DNA of 64,000 nucleotides. Origin: Streptomyces sp. NBRC 109706. Lineage in GTDB: Bacteria > Actinomycetota > Actinomycetes > Streptomycetales > Streptomycetaceae. Positions 53,646 through 62,829 of this stretch are shown piece by piece. The translations under genes and the position numbers were made by a program. Under the pieces are notes generated by a model. The model saw only the letters and a program-made list of their open reading frames with translations, had not been told where the DNA came from and ran no database searches. The DNA lies in NCBI RefSeq assembly GCF_000974485.1, contig NZ_BBOM01000004.1, positions 496,001 through 560,000 of the forward strand, written 5' to 3'. How positions within the stretch are numbered: the stretch's first letter is position 1; the number at the start of each line of letters is the position of its first letter.

Positions 53646-55340
53646 GTGCCCGATCCCGCGCCGCGCACGATCGTCAACCCCGTGCTGCCCGGCTTCCATC
53701 CCGACCCCTCGATCGTCCGGGTCGGGGGCGACTACTACCTGGCCACCAGCACCTTCGAGTGGACGCCGGCCGTGCGTCTGCACCACTCAACGGATCTGGT
53801 GCGTTGGCGCTCGTTGGGCGGCGCACTCGACGGTGCCGATCTGCCCGAGCTGCGCGGGGTGCCGGACTCGGGCGGCGTCTGGGCGCCCTCCCTCAGCCAC
53901 CACGGCGGTCTGTACTGGCTTGTCCACAGCGTGGTGCGCCATGTCGGCTCGCCCTACAAGGACGTGGACAACTACCTGGTCACCGCCTCCTCGCCGACCG
54001 GCCCCTGGTCGGATCCCGTCCATCTCAACTCCTCCGGGTTCGACGCCTCGCTCTTCCACGACGAGGACGGCCGGCACTGGCTGGTCAACGTCGAATGGGA
54101 CCACCGGCCGGACCACCCGTCCTTCGGCGGCATCGTGCTCCAGGAGTACGACGCCGAGCGGCGGCGGATGACCGGCCCGATCACCACCATCGCCCGCAAG
54201 GACCGACTGATCGAGGGCCCCAACCTCTACCGTCGCGACGGCTGGTACTACCTGATGCTCGCCGAGGGCGGCACCGGCTGGGAGCACGGCATCAGCATGG
54301 CCCGCTCGCGCGAGATCACCGGGCCCTACGCGTTCGACCCGGTGCCCGACGTGCTCACCTCGCGCGGCCGGCCCGACCTCCCGCTGCAGAAGGCGGGCCA
54401 CGGTGAGCTGGTGGCCACGCCCGAGGGCGAGTGGTATCTCGCCCATCTCGCCAGCCGCCCGGTGGCCTCGCCCGAGGGCGAACCCCGCTGTGTGCTGGGG
54501 CGGGAGACCTGTCTGCAGCGGGTGGTCTGGCGCGACGGCTGGCTGCGGCTCGCCGACGGCTCCACCGAGGCCGCGCTGACGGTCCCGGCCCCCGCCACCC
54601 CGGACGTTCAGCTCCCCGCCATCCCGGCCGCCCCGGCCCCGTCCGCGCCGGCCGGCCAGGCGCCGGCCGCTCAGGCACCGGACCGGGCCGCGGACGAAAC
54701 CCCGGACGGGGACCCCTGGCGTTCCCCCGAGTGGAGCGCGCTGCGCCGCCCGATCGACGCCTCCTGGGCCTCGTTGACCGAACGCCCGGGCTGGCTGCGG
54801 CTGTTCGGCGGGCAGAGCCCGCATTCCCTCTTCGACCAGAGCCTGTTGGCGCGGCGGGTCACCGCCACCCGTCAGTCCCTCACCGTCCGGATGGAGTTCC
54901 GTCCCACCCGGTTCTCGCAGGCCGCCGGCGTGATCGCCTGGTACGACACCTCCACCTACTACTGTCTGCGGGTCACCCACGACGAGCGGCGCGGACGGGT
55001 GCTCGGTCTGGTGGTCCGCGACGACGGCGCCTACGCCGAGCCGCCGGAGACGGTCGTGGAGCTGGCGGACTGGCCGGACGAGATCCTGCTGCGGGCGCGG
55101 CTCGACGGCGCCTCGCTGTGGCTGGAGGCCGCGCCCGCCGAGGGGCGTTGGCGGACGATCGGCCCCGAACTGGACGCCACCCGGCTGTCGGACGACTACG
55201 GCAGCCGGCTCCGCTTCACCGGGGCCTTCCTCGGCGTCTGCGCCCAGGATCTGGGCGGAACCCGCACCCCCGCCGACTTCCGCGCGCCCGAGGTCGAGAT
55301 CGCGCCCGGGGGCCGGGACCGGGTGGCCCCGAACCATTGA
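53646..55340 (+). CDS. Glycoside hydrolase family 43 (beta-xylosidase/arabinosidase-like) with C-terminal GH43 C2-type domain
   Basis: The 564-residue enzyme has catalytic D20 (GFHPDPSIV), D133 (GFDASLFHDEDG) and E190 (LIEGPNLYRRDGWYYLM). This order is typical of GH43 beta-xylosidases of subfamilies 11/12. A Pro/Ala-rich linker (about residues 315-355) joins a C-terminal beta-sandwich (about 370-555). GTG 53646 follows GGAGG by 5 bases; upstream in-frame ATG 53526 has no such site and would place the operator inside the gene. There is no signal peptide, so it is cytoplasmic. Confidence 0.9.
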   Translation: MPDPAPRTIVNPVLPGFHPDPSIVRVGGDYYLATSTFEWTPAVRLHHSTDLVRWRSLGGALDGADLPELRGVPDSGGVWAPSLSHHGGLYWLVHSVVRHVGSPYKDVDNYLVTASSPTGPWSDPVHLNSSGFDASLFHDEDGRHWLVNVEWDHRPDHPSFGGIVLQEYDAERRRMTGPITTIARKDRLIEGPNLYRRDGWYYLMLAEGGTGWEHGISMARSREITGPYAFDPVPDVLTSRGRPDLPLQKAGHGELVATPEGEWYLAHLASRPVASPEGEPRCVLGRETCLQRVVWRDGWLRLADGSTEAALTVPAPATPDVQLPAIPAAPAPSAPAGQAPAAQAPDRAADETPDGDPWRSPEWSALRRPIDASWASLTERPGWLRLFGGQSPHSLFDQSLLARRVTATRQSLTVRMEFRPTRFSQAAGVIAWYDTSTYYCLRVTHDERRGRVLGLVVRDDGAYAEPPETVVELADWPDEILLRARLDGASLWLEAAPAEGRWRTIGPELDATRLSDDYGSRLRFTGAFLGVCAQDLGGTRTPADFRAPEVEIAPGGRDRVAPNH

Positions 55341-55410
55341 CGTCCGTCGCGGTGGCGTCTAGCGTGCGGGGGCATATCGTCATCACGACCGGTGAGCACT
55401 CCGCCCATCG

Positions 55411-55426
55411 TAGAAAAGGTTATCTA
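55411..55426 (+). promoter_or_regulatory. Operator site 6 of the 16-bp LacI-type set
   Basis: TAGAAAAGGTTATCTA fits the consensus except for GG at the centre, and has perfect outer arms. It is 200 bp upstream of the second binding-protein gene. With site 4 it forms a pair 141 bp apart, a layout that could allow looping. Confidence 0.6.
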
Positions 55427-55551
55427 CGAAGCGGGCTGTTCATCAGGGCGGGCCGTGCTCCCCGATGCGAAGCCACCGGGAAGCGCCCTCATTTGTCGCG
55501 CTCTTTCCCCCGTGCCGGCGAGCCGGCGGCGGGCGGGGGCGGACGTCAGAA

Positions 55552-55567
55552 TAGAAAACGATTGCTG
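55552..55567 (+). promoter_or_regulatory. Operator site 4 of the 16-bp LacI-type set
   Basis: TAGAAAACGATTGCTG matches the left half exactly and shares ACGATT with sites 1, 2 and 3. It lies 59 bp upstream of the binding-protein ATG. Confidence 0.7.
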
Positions 55568-55626
55568 TAATGCCATCCGTTCGGCCGGTAAGAACCAGAC
55601 CCACGAGAAGAAGGCAGGAACCCAAC

Positions 55627-56934
55627 ATGGGCAACGCGAAGAGGCGCTGGCTGGTCGGGGGTGTCGCCTGTGCCCTGATGGCCACGACCGTCGCCTGTGG
55701 TGGCGACGACAACGGCGCGGACGGGCCGGTCGTCATCGAGCTGTGGAGCGACAAGGCCGGCACCCCGGCCGGCGTGGAGGCGTTCAACGCCGCCCACGAG
55801 GACATCCGACTCCGCTATGTCGAGGTCCCTTCCGTGGAGATCCCGGGCAACCTCAACAACGCGCATCTGGCGGGGGACCCCGCCGAGACGGCCTGTCTGG
55901 CGCAGACCGACAACCGCAACGGCGCCATGCTGGTGGCCCAGGGCGTGATCGCCGACCTGGGCGAGCCGCTTGAGCCCCACCGGGACAGCTTCGCCGACGG
56001 CTCCCTCCAGTCCCTGTCGATCGCCGAGACGGTCTACGGGGTGCCCAACCAGCGGCAGCCGATCTTCACCATGTTCCACCGCCCGACTTTCGAGGAGCGC
56101 GGTCTCGACTACCCCACCACCTGGGAGGAGGCCATCGAGGTCGGCCGACAGCTGCGCGGCGAGGGCATCCACATTTTCAACCTCGCCGGCGAGGACCCGT
56201 CCACCTTCATGAACCTGGCCTGGCAGGCCGGGGCCCGCTGGTTCCAGGTCGAGGGCGACGCCTGGCGGGTCGACCTGCTCGACGAGGGCTCGCTCTGGGC
56301 CGCGGAGATCATGCAGACCCTGCTGGACGAGGATCTGGTGGAGCGCATCTCCTATGCCGAGTACGCGGCGATGATGCAGCGCTACGACCAGGGCGGCATC
56401 GCCATGCGGCAGCTCTCCACCTGGCAACTCGCCGGCCACCAGCGGAACATGGACGCCTCGCTCGGCGACTGGGAGCCGGCGCCCAACCTGGCGGCACCCG
56501 GGCAGGACGTCGCCCTCTCCGCCGCCGACACCAGCGGCTACGCGGTGCCCGCGCTCTGCGAGCACCCGGAGGAGGCCGTCGAGGCGGCCGTCTGGCTGGC
56601 CACCGAGGCGGAGCCGGTCGCCGCCATGGCCGATCCGGTCGACGGCTCCGGCTGGTACCCGGCGGTCAGCGACCCCGAGCCCTTCCTCGACGAGCTGGTG
56701 CCCGAGCAGCTCTTCGGCGACCATGCGGACCGGACCGTCCCCGTGATCGAGGGCGCCTCCCAGTTCGCCGAGGGCTGGACCTACGGCCCCAACTCCACGG
56801 CCATGTATGAGGAGTTGGCCGACCAGTGGGGCAAGGCGATGAACGGGGAGATCACGGTCGCCGACGCGCTGTCCCATATGCAGCGCTGGACGGTGGACGA
56901 CCTCGCACGTCAGGGCGTGAACGTTGTCGAGTGA
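55627..56934 (+). CDS. Sugar-binding lipoprotein of the second ABC transporter
   Basis: The 435-residue protein has a lipoprotein signal MGNAKRRWLVGGVACALMATTVACGG with lipobox TVAC. The type I sugar-binding fold begins VVIELWSDKAGTPAGVEAFN. ATG 55627 follows AGGAA. It is preceded by two operators and is followed, with overlap, by two permease genes, so the three form one operon. The ligand is probably an oligosaccharide released by the secreted enzymes. Confidence 0.92.
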   Translation: MGNAKRRWLVGGVACALMATTVACGGDDNGADGPVVIELWSDKAGTPAGVEAFNAAHEDIRLRYVEVPSVEIPGNLNNAHLAGDPAETACLAQTDNRNGAMLVAQGVIADLGEPLEPHRDSFADGSLQSLSIAETVYGVPNQRQPIFTMFHRPTFEERGLDYPTTWEEAIEVGRQLRGEGIHIFNLAGEDPSTFMNLAWQAGARWFQVEGDAWRVDLLDEGSLWAAEIMQTLLDEDLVERISYAEYAAMMQRYDQGGIAMRQLSTWQLAGHQRNMDASLGDWEPAPNLAAPGQDVALSAADTSGYAVPALCEHPEEAVEAAVWLATEAEPVAAMADPVDGSGWYPAVSDPEPFLDELVPEQLFGDHADRTVPVIEGASQFAEGWTYGPNSTAMYEELADQWGKAMNGEITVADALSHMQRWTVDDLARQGVNVVE

Positions 56935-57919
56935 CCGGGTGACCACCGCACCGTCCACGGCCCCCGCCGCGCCGGAGCCCGGCCCGGCGGGGGCGCCCCG
57001 CCGGGGGCGCGGGCCCTCCTGGAGGTCCCCGCGCTGGCAGACGGTGCGCGCCCTCAAGGGCGCCGCCTTCGCCGCGCCGTTCTTCGTCGGCTTCCTCTTC
57101 GTCTTCGCCCTGCCCGTCGGCTACGCCGTCTACGAGAGCCTCTTCACCGAGCGCAGCTCGGGCCTCGGCATCGGCGGTCAGGAGCGGGTCTTCGTCGGCC
57201 TCGACAACTTCACCAGGGGCCTGGGCGACGGCGCGTTCTGGGCGTCCATGCTGCGGGTGCTCGTCTTCGCCTGTGTGCAGATCCCGGTGATGCTCGGGCT
57301 GGCCCTGCTGATGGCGCTGCTGCTCGACACCCTGGCCACCAGGACGGCGCACCGCTTCCGGCTGGCGTTCCTGATCCCGTACATGATCCCGGGCATCGTG
57401 GCCGCGCTGATGTGGATGTACCTCTACAGCCCCCGACTCGGGCCGCTGACCGATCTGCTGGACACGATCGGCATCGGCGCGGACTTCTACGCCTCGGAGA
57501 TGCTCTGGCTCTCCCTGGGCAATCTGCTGACCTGGAACGGCGTCGGCTACAACATGCTGATCATCTACGGCGCGCTGCTGGCCGTGCCCAGGGAGCTGTT
57601 CGACGCGGCCCGGGTGGACGGCGCCTCCGAGCTGCGGATCGCGCTGCAGATCAAGGTGCCGTTCGTCCGGGGCGCGCTGGTGCTGACGGGGATGCTCTCC
57701 ATCATCGGGATGCTCCAGATCTTCAACGAGCCGCTGCTGTTCCGGCAGGTCGCCCCCGAGACCGTCACCAAGAACTACACCCCGATCCTGATGATCTACA
57801 ACCAGGCGTTCGACGCCAACGACTACCACTACGCCGCCGCGCTGTCGATCATCCTCGCGCTCATCGTGGGCGCCGTCTCCTTCGTCTTCTACAAGCTCAC
57901 GAACAGGCCCCAGGCATGA
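56924..57919 (+). CDS. Carbohydrate ABC transporter permease (MalF-like)
   Basis: The 331-residue protein has a Pro/Ala-rich N-terminus and six helices from AAFAAPFFVGFLFVFALPVGYAVYES. The EAA loop is ELFDAARVDGASELRIALQIKVPF. TTG 56924 (MSSDRV) overlaps the lipoprotein gene and follows AGGG; GTG 56939 is an equally possible start. The next permease overlaps its stop (ATGA). Confidence 0.92.
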   Translation: MSSDRVTTAPSTAPAAPEPGPAGAPRRGRGPSWRSPRWQTVRALKGAAFAAPFFVGFLFVFALPVGYAVYESLFTERSSGLGIGGQERVFVGLDNFTRGLGDGAFWASMLRVLVFACVQIPVMLGLALLMALLLDTLATRTAHRFRLAFLIPYMIPGIVAALMWMYLYSPRLGPLTDLLDTIGIGADFYASEMLWLSLGNLLTWNGVGYNMLIIYGALLAVPRELFDAARVDGASELRIALQIKVPFVRGALVLTGMLSIIGMLQIFNEPLLFRQVAPETVTKNYTPILMIYNQAFDANDYHYAAALSIILALIVGAVSFVFYKLTNRPQA

Positions 57920-58797
57920 AGAAGCCAGCGCAGCGCGCGACGAAGCCCGGTGCGGGGCGGTCACGCCGCACCAACGCCCTGGTCCTGTGTGGACTCGCGC
58001 TCTTCACCGTCTACTCCGTGGCCCCCGTCTGGTGGCTGCTGGTCTCCGTCACCAAGAACCAGCGCGATCTGCTGCACTCCAACGGGCTGTGGTTCGGCGA
58101 CGGCTTCCACCTCGTCGACAACCTCCGCCAGGTCTTCCGCTACAACGACGGCATCTTCTTCCGGTGGATGCTGAACTCGCTGCTCTACGCCGGGGTCGGC
58201 GCCCTGGTGTGCACGGTGATCGCGATCAGCGCCGGCTATGCCCTCTCCCGTTTCCAGTTCTTCGGGCGGGGCGTCGCACTGGGCGCGGTGATCGGCTCCT
58301 TCCTCATCCCCTACGCGATGCTGACCCTGCCGCTGTATCTGCTGTTCTCCCGCATCGGCCTGGTCAACTCCGTGTGGGCGGTGCTGATCCCGTCGTTCGT
58401 CAGCCCGTTCTCCGTCTATCTGGCGAAGGTTTATGTGGACGGCGCGATCCCGGTGGAGCTGATCGAGGCCGCCCGCATCGACGGCGCGGGGGAGGTGCGG
58501 ATCTTCCTCCAGATCGTGCTGCGGATGATGACGACGGGCGGCGCGACCGTCTTCCTGCTGGCCTTCGTGCAGAACTGGAACCAGTTCTTCCTGCCGCTGA
58601 CCATGCTGCGCGGCGAGGAGCAGTGGACGCTGAGCCTGGGCCTGTTCGCCTGGAACGCCAAACGGGACGAGGCCGAGATCGACCTGTCGGCCCTGGTGCT
58701 CACCGGCTCGCTGCTGTCGATCGTGCCGCTGGCCGTCTTCATGGTGGCGATGCAGCGCTACTGGCGCACCGGGGTCACCCTGGGCAGCCTCAAATGA
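57916..58797 (+). CDS. Carbohydrate ABC transporter permease (MalG-like)
   Basis: The 293-residue protein has six helices. The EAA loop is [25 protein letters not shown], and it ends QRYWRTGVTLGSLK as MalG-type permeases do. ATG 57916 overlaps the previous stop. No ATPase gene follows; the next gene is a leaderless LacI regulator with its own promoter. Confidence 0.93.
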   Translation: MKKPAQRATKPGAGRSRRTNALVLCGLALFTVYSVAPVWWLLVSVTKNQRDLLHSNGLWFGDGFHLVDNLRQVFRYNDGIFFRWMLNSLLYAGVGALVCTVIAISAGYALSRFQFFGRGVALGAVIGSFLIPYAMLTLPLYLLFSRIGLVNSVWAVLIPSFVSPFSVYLAKVYVDGAIPVELIEAARIDGAGEVRIFLQIVLRMMTTGGATVFLLAFVQNWNQFFLPLTMLRGEEQWTLSLGLFAWNAKRDEAEIDLSALVLTGSLLSIVPLAVFMVAMQRYWRTGVTLGSLK

Positions 58798-58832
58798 CGT
58801 CCGGCACCACCGCCGGTGTCGCCGGGGAAAAC

Positions 58833-58848
58833 TAGACTGGGCCGGGTG
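58833..58848 (+). promoter_or_regulatory. -10 element and leaderless start of LacI D
   Basis: TAGACT (58833-58838) is followed by 7 bases and GTG 58846, the same geometry as valS and folC. There is no Shine-Dalgarno sequence. Confidence 0.55.
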
Positions 58849-59907
58849 ACGACCAAGGCTGACCAGACGCCGCGCCCGGGGCGCGCCACGCTCAAGGACG
58901 TCGCGTTCCGCGCGGGCGTCTCGGTGCCGACCGTCTCCCGGGTGATCGCGGGGAACTACCCGGTCGCGGTCAGCACCCGGCGCAGGGTGGAGAAGGCCCT
59001 CCGCGAGCTGGACTATGTCGCCAACACCCATGCCCGCGCGCTGCGCGGCCAGGCCATCAAGGCGGTCGCCTTCATCCTCAACGACGTGCGCGGCCCGTCG
59101 TTCGCGCAGGTCGCGCACGGCATCGAGGAGGAGGCGGCCAGGCGCGGCCGGCTCTGTCTGATCTGCACCACCAGCGGCGATCCGGAGCGGGAGCTGGACG
59201 CGGTCCGGCTGATGCGGGAGCAGGGTGCCGAGGCGGTGATCCTCATCGGCAGCGTCCGGGACGACGAGGCATACCGGCGGCAGATGCGTTCGCTGGCCAC
59301 CTCGCTGGACCAGGCCGGCTCCCGGCTGGTGCTCTGCGGCCGGCCGTCGCTCGGCCCCGAGGTGCCGGCCACCGTCGTGGAGTACGAGAACGAGGCCGGC
59401 GCCTACGCGGTGACCGGCCGGCTGCTGGCCGCCGGCCACCGGCGGGTGCTGTTCTTCGGCGGCGAGGACGAACAGACCACCTCCGCCCAGCGGTTGGCGG
59501 GCTACCGCCGTGCCCTGGCCGACTACGGGGTGGAGTTCGACGCCTCGCTGGTCGAGCCGGTGGACTTCGTCCGGGATGTCGCCTATCTGGCGCTGCGCGA
59601 ACGGCTCGCCAGGCGGCGGGACTTCACGGCCGTCTTCGCGGTCACCGACCAGATCGCCGCCGGCGCGCTGCGGGCCGTCACGGAGGCGGGTCTGTCGGTG
59701 CCGGGTGACATCTCCCTGGTCGGCTACGACGACGTGCCCCCGGCCACCGATCTGCGCCCCCAACTCACCACCGTGCACGTCCCCTACGAGGAGCTGGGCC
59801 GCACCGCCGTCCGCCTCGCCCTGGACCGGCAGGCCGAGCAGCATGTCCTCCTCGGCACCCACGTCGTCATCCGCGATTCGGTCGCCGCCCCCGCCGACCG
59901 GGCCTGA
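58846..59907 (+). CDS. LacI family transcriptional regulator D
   Basis: The 353-residue repressor has DNA-binding segment ATLKDVAFRAGVSVPTVSRVIAGNYPVA. It is closely similar to regulator B over the whole length. GTG 58846 is chosen from the leaderless promoter. It sits directly after the transporter operon on the same strand, so it is a candidate controller of that operon through the TAGANAACGNTTNCTA sites. Confidence 0.93.
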   Translation: MTTKADQTPRPGRATLKDVAFRAGVSVPTVSRVIAGNYPVAVSTRRRVEKALRELDYVANTHARALRGQAIKAVAFILNDVRGPSFAQVAHGIEEEAARRGRLCLICTTSGDPERELDAVRLMREQGAEAVILIGSVRDDEAYRRQMRSLATSLDQAGSRLVLCGRPSLGPEVPATVVEYENEAGAYAVTGRLLAAGHRRVLFFGGEDEQTTSAQRLAGYRRALADYGVEFDASLVEPVDFVRDVAYLALRERLARRRDFTAVFAVTDQIAAGALRAVTEAGLSVPGDISLVGYDDVPPATDLRPQLTTVHVPYEELGRTAVRLALDRQAEQHVLLGTHVVIRDSVAAPADRA

Positions 59908-59958
59908 CACGGTCGCGGGCGGAGGCGGAGGTGCCGTGGTTCCCGGCCGGCCGGTGCC

Positions 59959-60954
59959 CTATGCCCGGGGGCGCATGCGGGAGTTGGGCAGCGGCGGTGC
60001 CGGCAGGGGTGCTGGTTGGCCAGGAGGGAACGCGCCGAACAGAGCCGGCTTGTCGGCGTCGGTCGGGTCGGCGGGTTCGAAGCCCAACTCGGCCTGGTAG
60101 CGGCGCCGGAACTCGACGATCTCGTCGTGGCCGCGTCCGATGAAGTTCCACCACATCACGATCCGCTCCCGCAGCGGGACGCCGCCCAGCAGGATGACGC
60201 GGGCCCCGCCGTCCCGCGCGGTGATCACCAGGGTGTCGGATCCGGGCGGGACATAGGCGAGCGAACGGTGGTCGACGTCCGTCGAGTTGACGGTGACCTC
60301 GCCCCGCTCGGCGAGGACGGCGTGCTCGAAGTCGGAGCGCACCGTGAGCCGGGCCGAGGCGCCGGGCTCCAGGATCAGTTCGGCGCCGAGCAGGTCGGGC
60401 GTGCGGGTGTCGACCGGTGAGACCGAGCCAAGCAGCTCGCCGATGAACACGCGCGCCGTGACGCCGGGCAGCGCGACCGGCTCCGGGACATGACGGACGA
60501 ACGCGTTCTCGCTGAAACGTGTCTCGTCCGGCAGCGCGTACCAGAGCTGCACGCCGTGCAGGGCGTTCGACCCCGGGGCGCTGATCTCCTGATGGGTGAT
60601 GCCACGGCCCGCGATCATCAGGTTGAGCTCTCCCGGCACCACCGAGGCCGCGTTGCCGCCGGAGTCGAGATGGTCGACGCTTCCGGCGAACAGCCAGGAC
60701 ACCGTGGCAAGCCCGGTGTGGGGATGGCGCGGCACCAGCATCCCGCCGGTCTCCGAGACGTCGTCGGGGCCGAAATGGTCCAGAAAGCACCAGGAGCCCA
60801 CCAGCGATCTCCGCCGCTGCGGGAGGGTCCGGTACACCGTCGTCGCCCGCACGCCGCCGAGCGGCACCTGGCGCGGCGTGAGGATTTCCACCGCCGTGCA
60901 CGGCTGCCCCTGCTCCAGGACTTCCGGTCGCGGGTGGGGCTCCAGGTTGGTCAT
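59959..60954 (-). CDS. Pirin family protein (bicupin)
   Basis: The 331-residue bicupin has the N-terminal motif WCFLDHFGPDD, then VPRHPHTGLATVSWLFAGSVDHLDS and AGRGITHQE, whose His/Glu residues bind metal. Some pirins are quercetin dioxygenases; others are regulators. ATG 60954 overlaps the stop of the upstream AhpD-like gene (ATGA), so the two are co-translated. Confidence 0.92.
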   Translation of the reverse strand: MTNLEPHPRPEVLEQGQPCTAVEILTPRQVPLGGVRATTVYRTLPQRRRSLVGSWCFLDHFGPDDVSETGGMLVPRHPHTGLATVSWLFAGSVDHLDSGGNAASVVPGELNLMIAGRGITHQEISAPGSNALHGVQLWYALPDETRFSENAFVRHVPEPVALPGVTARVFIGELLGSVSPVDTRTPDLLGAELILEPGASARLTVRSDFEHAVLAERGEVTVNSTDVDHRSLAYVPPGSDTLVITARDGGARVILLGGVPLRERIVMWWNFIGRGHDEIVEFRRRYQAELGFEPADPTDADKPALFGAFPPGQPAPLPAPPLPNSRMRPRA

Positions 60955-61424
60955 CGCACAATCTTCCCGTCGGCGTCGCGGGGACGCACCGGATGTTCGC
61001 TCAGTATCGATATGCGGTTGAACGCGTTGATGGTGACCGCCACCCACTCGGCCGCGACAAACGCCTCCTCGCCGAGCACCGACCGTGCGCCGAAGAGATC
61101 GGCGTTCGACTCCTCGGTGGTGGGGAGCGAGGTGACCGCTTCGGCCACCGCGAGCACCGCCCGCTGCCGGTCGTCGAACAACCCGGTCTCCCGCCAGGCC
61201 GGCAGCAGGTCCAGCTTCTGCTGCGCTATCCCGACCTTTCTGGCCTCGCGCGCGTGCAGATCGATGCAGTAGGCGCACGCGTTGATCTGCGAAGCGCGCA
61301 GCTTGATGAACTCGACCTCCTGCGCGGAGAGTCCGCGCTGCAACGCCGCCTCGCGGATCGCCGTCGAGAACGCTCCGGCCGCCCGCCAGGCCTCGGGCAT
61401 GACCTTGTCCAGAAAGGGACGCAT
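60951..61424 (-). CDS. Carboxymuconolactone decarboxylase / AhpD-like peroxidase-fold protein
   Basis: The 157-residue protein carries C50AYC53 followed by IDLH, the redox motif of the AhpD-like group. The helical pattern is VEFIKLRASQINACAYCIDLHAREARK. Such proteins reduce peroxides or act as scaffolds. ATG 61424 follows AGGAAA. It forms an operon with pirin, suggesting a stress or quinone-related role. Confidence 0.92.
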   Translation of the reverse strand: MRPFLDKVMPEAWRAAGAFSTAIREAALQRGLSAQEVEFIKLRASQINACAYCIDLHAREARKVGIAQQKLDLLPAWRETGLFDDRQRAVLAVAEAVTSLPTTEESNADLFGARSVLGEEAFVAAEWVAVTINAFNRISILSEHPVRPRDADGKIVR

Positions 61425-61487
61425 GGTGTTTCCTATTCCGCTCTCGGGGGCGGCGTCGTGGTGCCGGGACGCCGCCGGATGCTGATC

Positions 61488-61874
61488 TCAGCTCCGGGTG
61501 GTGCGCCTGACCAGCGCGATATCGGACGCCTTCGGCCGGCGGAACGCGCCACCTTCGGCGACGAATTCCGCGCCGTGCCTTTCCAGATGGCGAGCGAACA
61601 GCGGGCACACGGGAATGACGGTAATGTTTCTCCTCCTGCTGTCCCTGAGCGCCGCACGCACCAGCAGTCCGGCCAGACCGCGTCCACCGAACTCCCCGTC
61701 CACCTCGGTGTGGAAGAATATCCGCTCCCCGTCCTCGCCGGGAGAATCGACGAACTCGGCCCTGCCGACCGGGGATCCGTCGCCGATACGCACGGTGTAG
61801 GAGCTGATCGGTCCGCCGGGATCCAGCTCGACCGTCACGGGCGCTCCGGTGTTGTCGGCCAGTTCCTGAGCCAT
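61488..61874 (-). CDS. NATD1-like GNAT family N-acetyltransferase
   Basis: The 128-residue short GNAT protein has the acetyl-CoA loop FGGRGLAGLLVRAAL and the CPLFARHLERH block seen in the small NATD1/YidJ-type family. ATG 61874 follows AAGGAG. It is codirectional with the AhpD-pirin pair 63 bp downstream, so it may share their transcript. The substrate is unknown. Confidence 0.88.
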   Translation of the reverse strand: MAQELADNTGAPVTVELDPGGPISSYTVRIGDGSPVGRAEFVDSPGEDGERIFFHTEVDGEFGGRGLAGLLVRAALRDSRRRNITVIPVCPLFARHLERHGAEFVAEGGAFRRPKASDIALVRRTTRS

Positions 61875-61977
61875 CGGGCTCTCCTTTCGTAGGGGTTCGC
61901 GGCCGGCTGGCCGGAACCGGCCCCGGTGCGGCGGCGCGTTCCGGCACCGCCGCCCCGGGGCCGGGATGACGGTCGGG

Positions 61978-62634
61978 TCAGACGGAGCTTCCGGCGCGCT
62001 CGGCGAGGAGCTGCAGCTCCCAGGCGAAGGCCACGCCGCTGGCGCCGCCGTGCTGCGCCTGGACCTCGGCGGCGCCCGGCACGGTCTTCTCGCGGGCCCA
62101 GTCGCGCTGCCATTCGCCCAGCACGGCGAGCCAGGTGATCGGAACGACCCCCGCCTGGATCAGGCGCTGCACCGCCATGTCATGGGCCTCCTTGGAGACG
62201 CCGCCCGAGGCGTCGGTGACGGCGAAGACGTCGAAGCCCTCGCCCGCCGCCTGGATGGCCGGCATCGCCACGCAGATCTCCGTCCAGAGGCCGGCGATGA
62301 TCAGCTTCTTGCGTCCGGTCGCCTTGACGGCGTCCACCACGCGCTCGTCCTGCCAGGTGTTGATAAGGGTCCTGTTGATGGGCTTCTGCTCCGGGAACAC
62401 GTCCTGCACGGCCTGGATCAGAAGGCCGCCGCGCTCCTCCAACACGGTCGTGAGAATCGTCGGAACGTCGAACACCTTGGCCGCCTTGGCGAGTCCGGTG
62501 ACGTTGTTGACAACCATCGTCGGTTCGTGACTGTTCAGGTTGGCGAACTGGAACGGCTGGTGATCGATCAGTACGAGAACGCTTTCCTCGGGCGTCAGCA
62601 GCGCGTCGAGTCCGGCCTTGTTCTCGGTGCTCAT
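61978..62634 (-). CDS. Isochorismatase-family hydrolase (YcaC-like)
   Basis: The 218-residue cysteine hydrolase has D24 in LIDHQPFQF and nucleophile C121 in GLWTEICVAMPA, the layout of YcaC-like members. ATG 62634 (MSTENKAGLDALL) follows AAGGGG. It is divergent from a MarR gene with a 20-bp palindrome between them, so it is a likely MarR target. Confidence 0.9.
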   Translation of the reverse strand: MSTENKAGLDALLTPEESVLVLIDHQPFQFANLNSHEPTMVVNNVTGLAKAAKVFDVPTILTTVLEERGGLLIQAVQDVFPEQKPINRTLINTWQDERVVDAVKATGRKKLIIAGLWTEICVAMPAIQAAGEGFDVFAVTDASGGVSKEAHDMAVQRLIQAGVVPITWLAVLGEWQRDWAREKTVPGAAEVQAQHGGASGVAFAWELQLLAERAGSSV

Positions 62635-62702
62635 GGGATTCCCCTTCTGGAGCTTCGTTTCCCTTGGGCGGGCTGGTGGCCGCCCGGCGGGCCCCGCATC
62701 AT

Positions 62703-62722
62703 GTAGTTGATGCATCACCTAC
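62703..62722. promoter_or_regulatory. MarR-type operator
   Basis: GTAGTTGATGCATCACCTAC is a 20-bp palindrome with one mismatched pair. It lies 68 bp upstream of the isochorismatase start and 107 bp upstream of the MarR start. MarR proteins bind palindromes of this length. Confidence 0.65.
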
Positions 62723-62829
62723 GTTAGGCGTCAGTCCTTGAATCGTCAACCAACCCCCGGGGAGGCGACTTTCGGGCAGCTGTCGACGGGACGGGCACCC
62801 GGTCCGAGCTGCGCCGTTACGCTTCCTCC

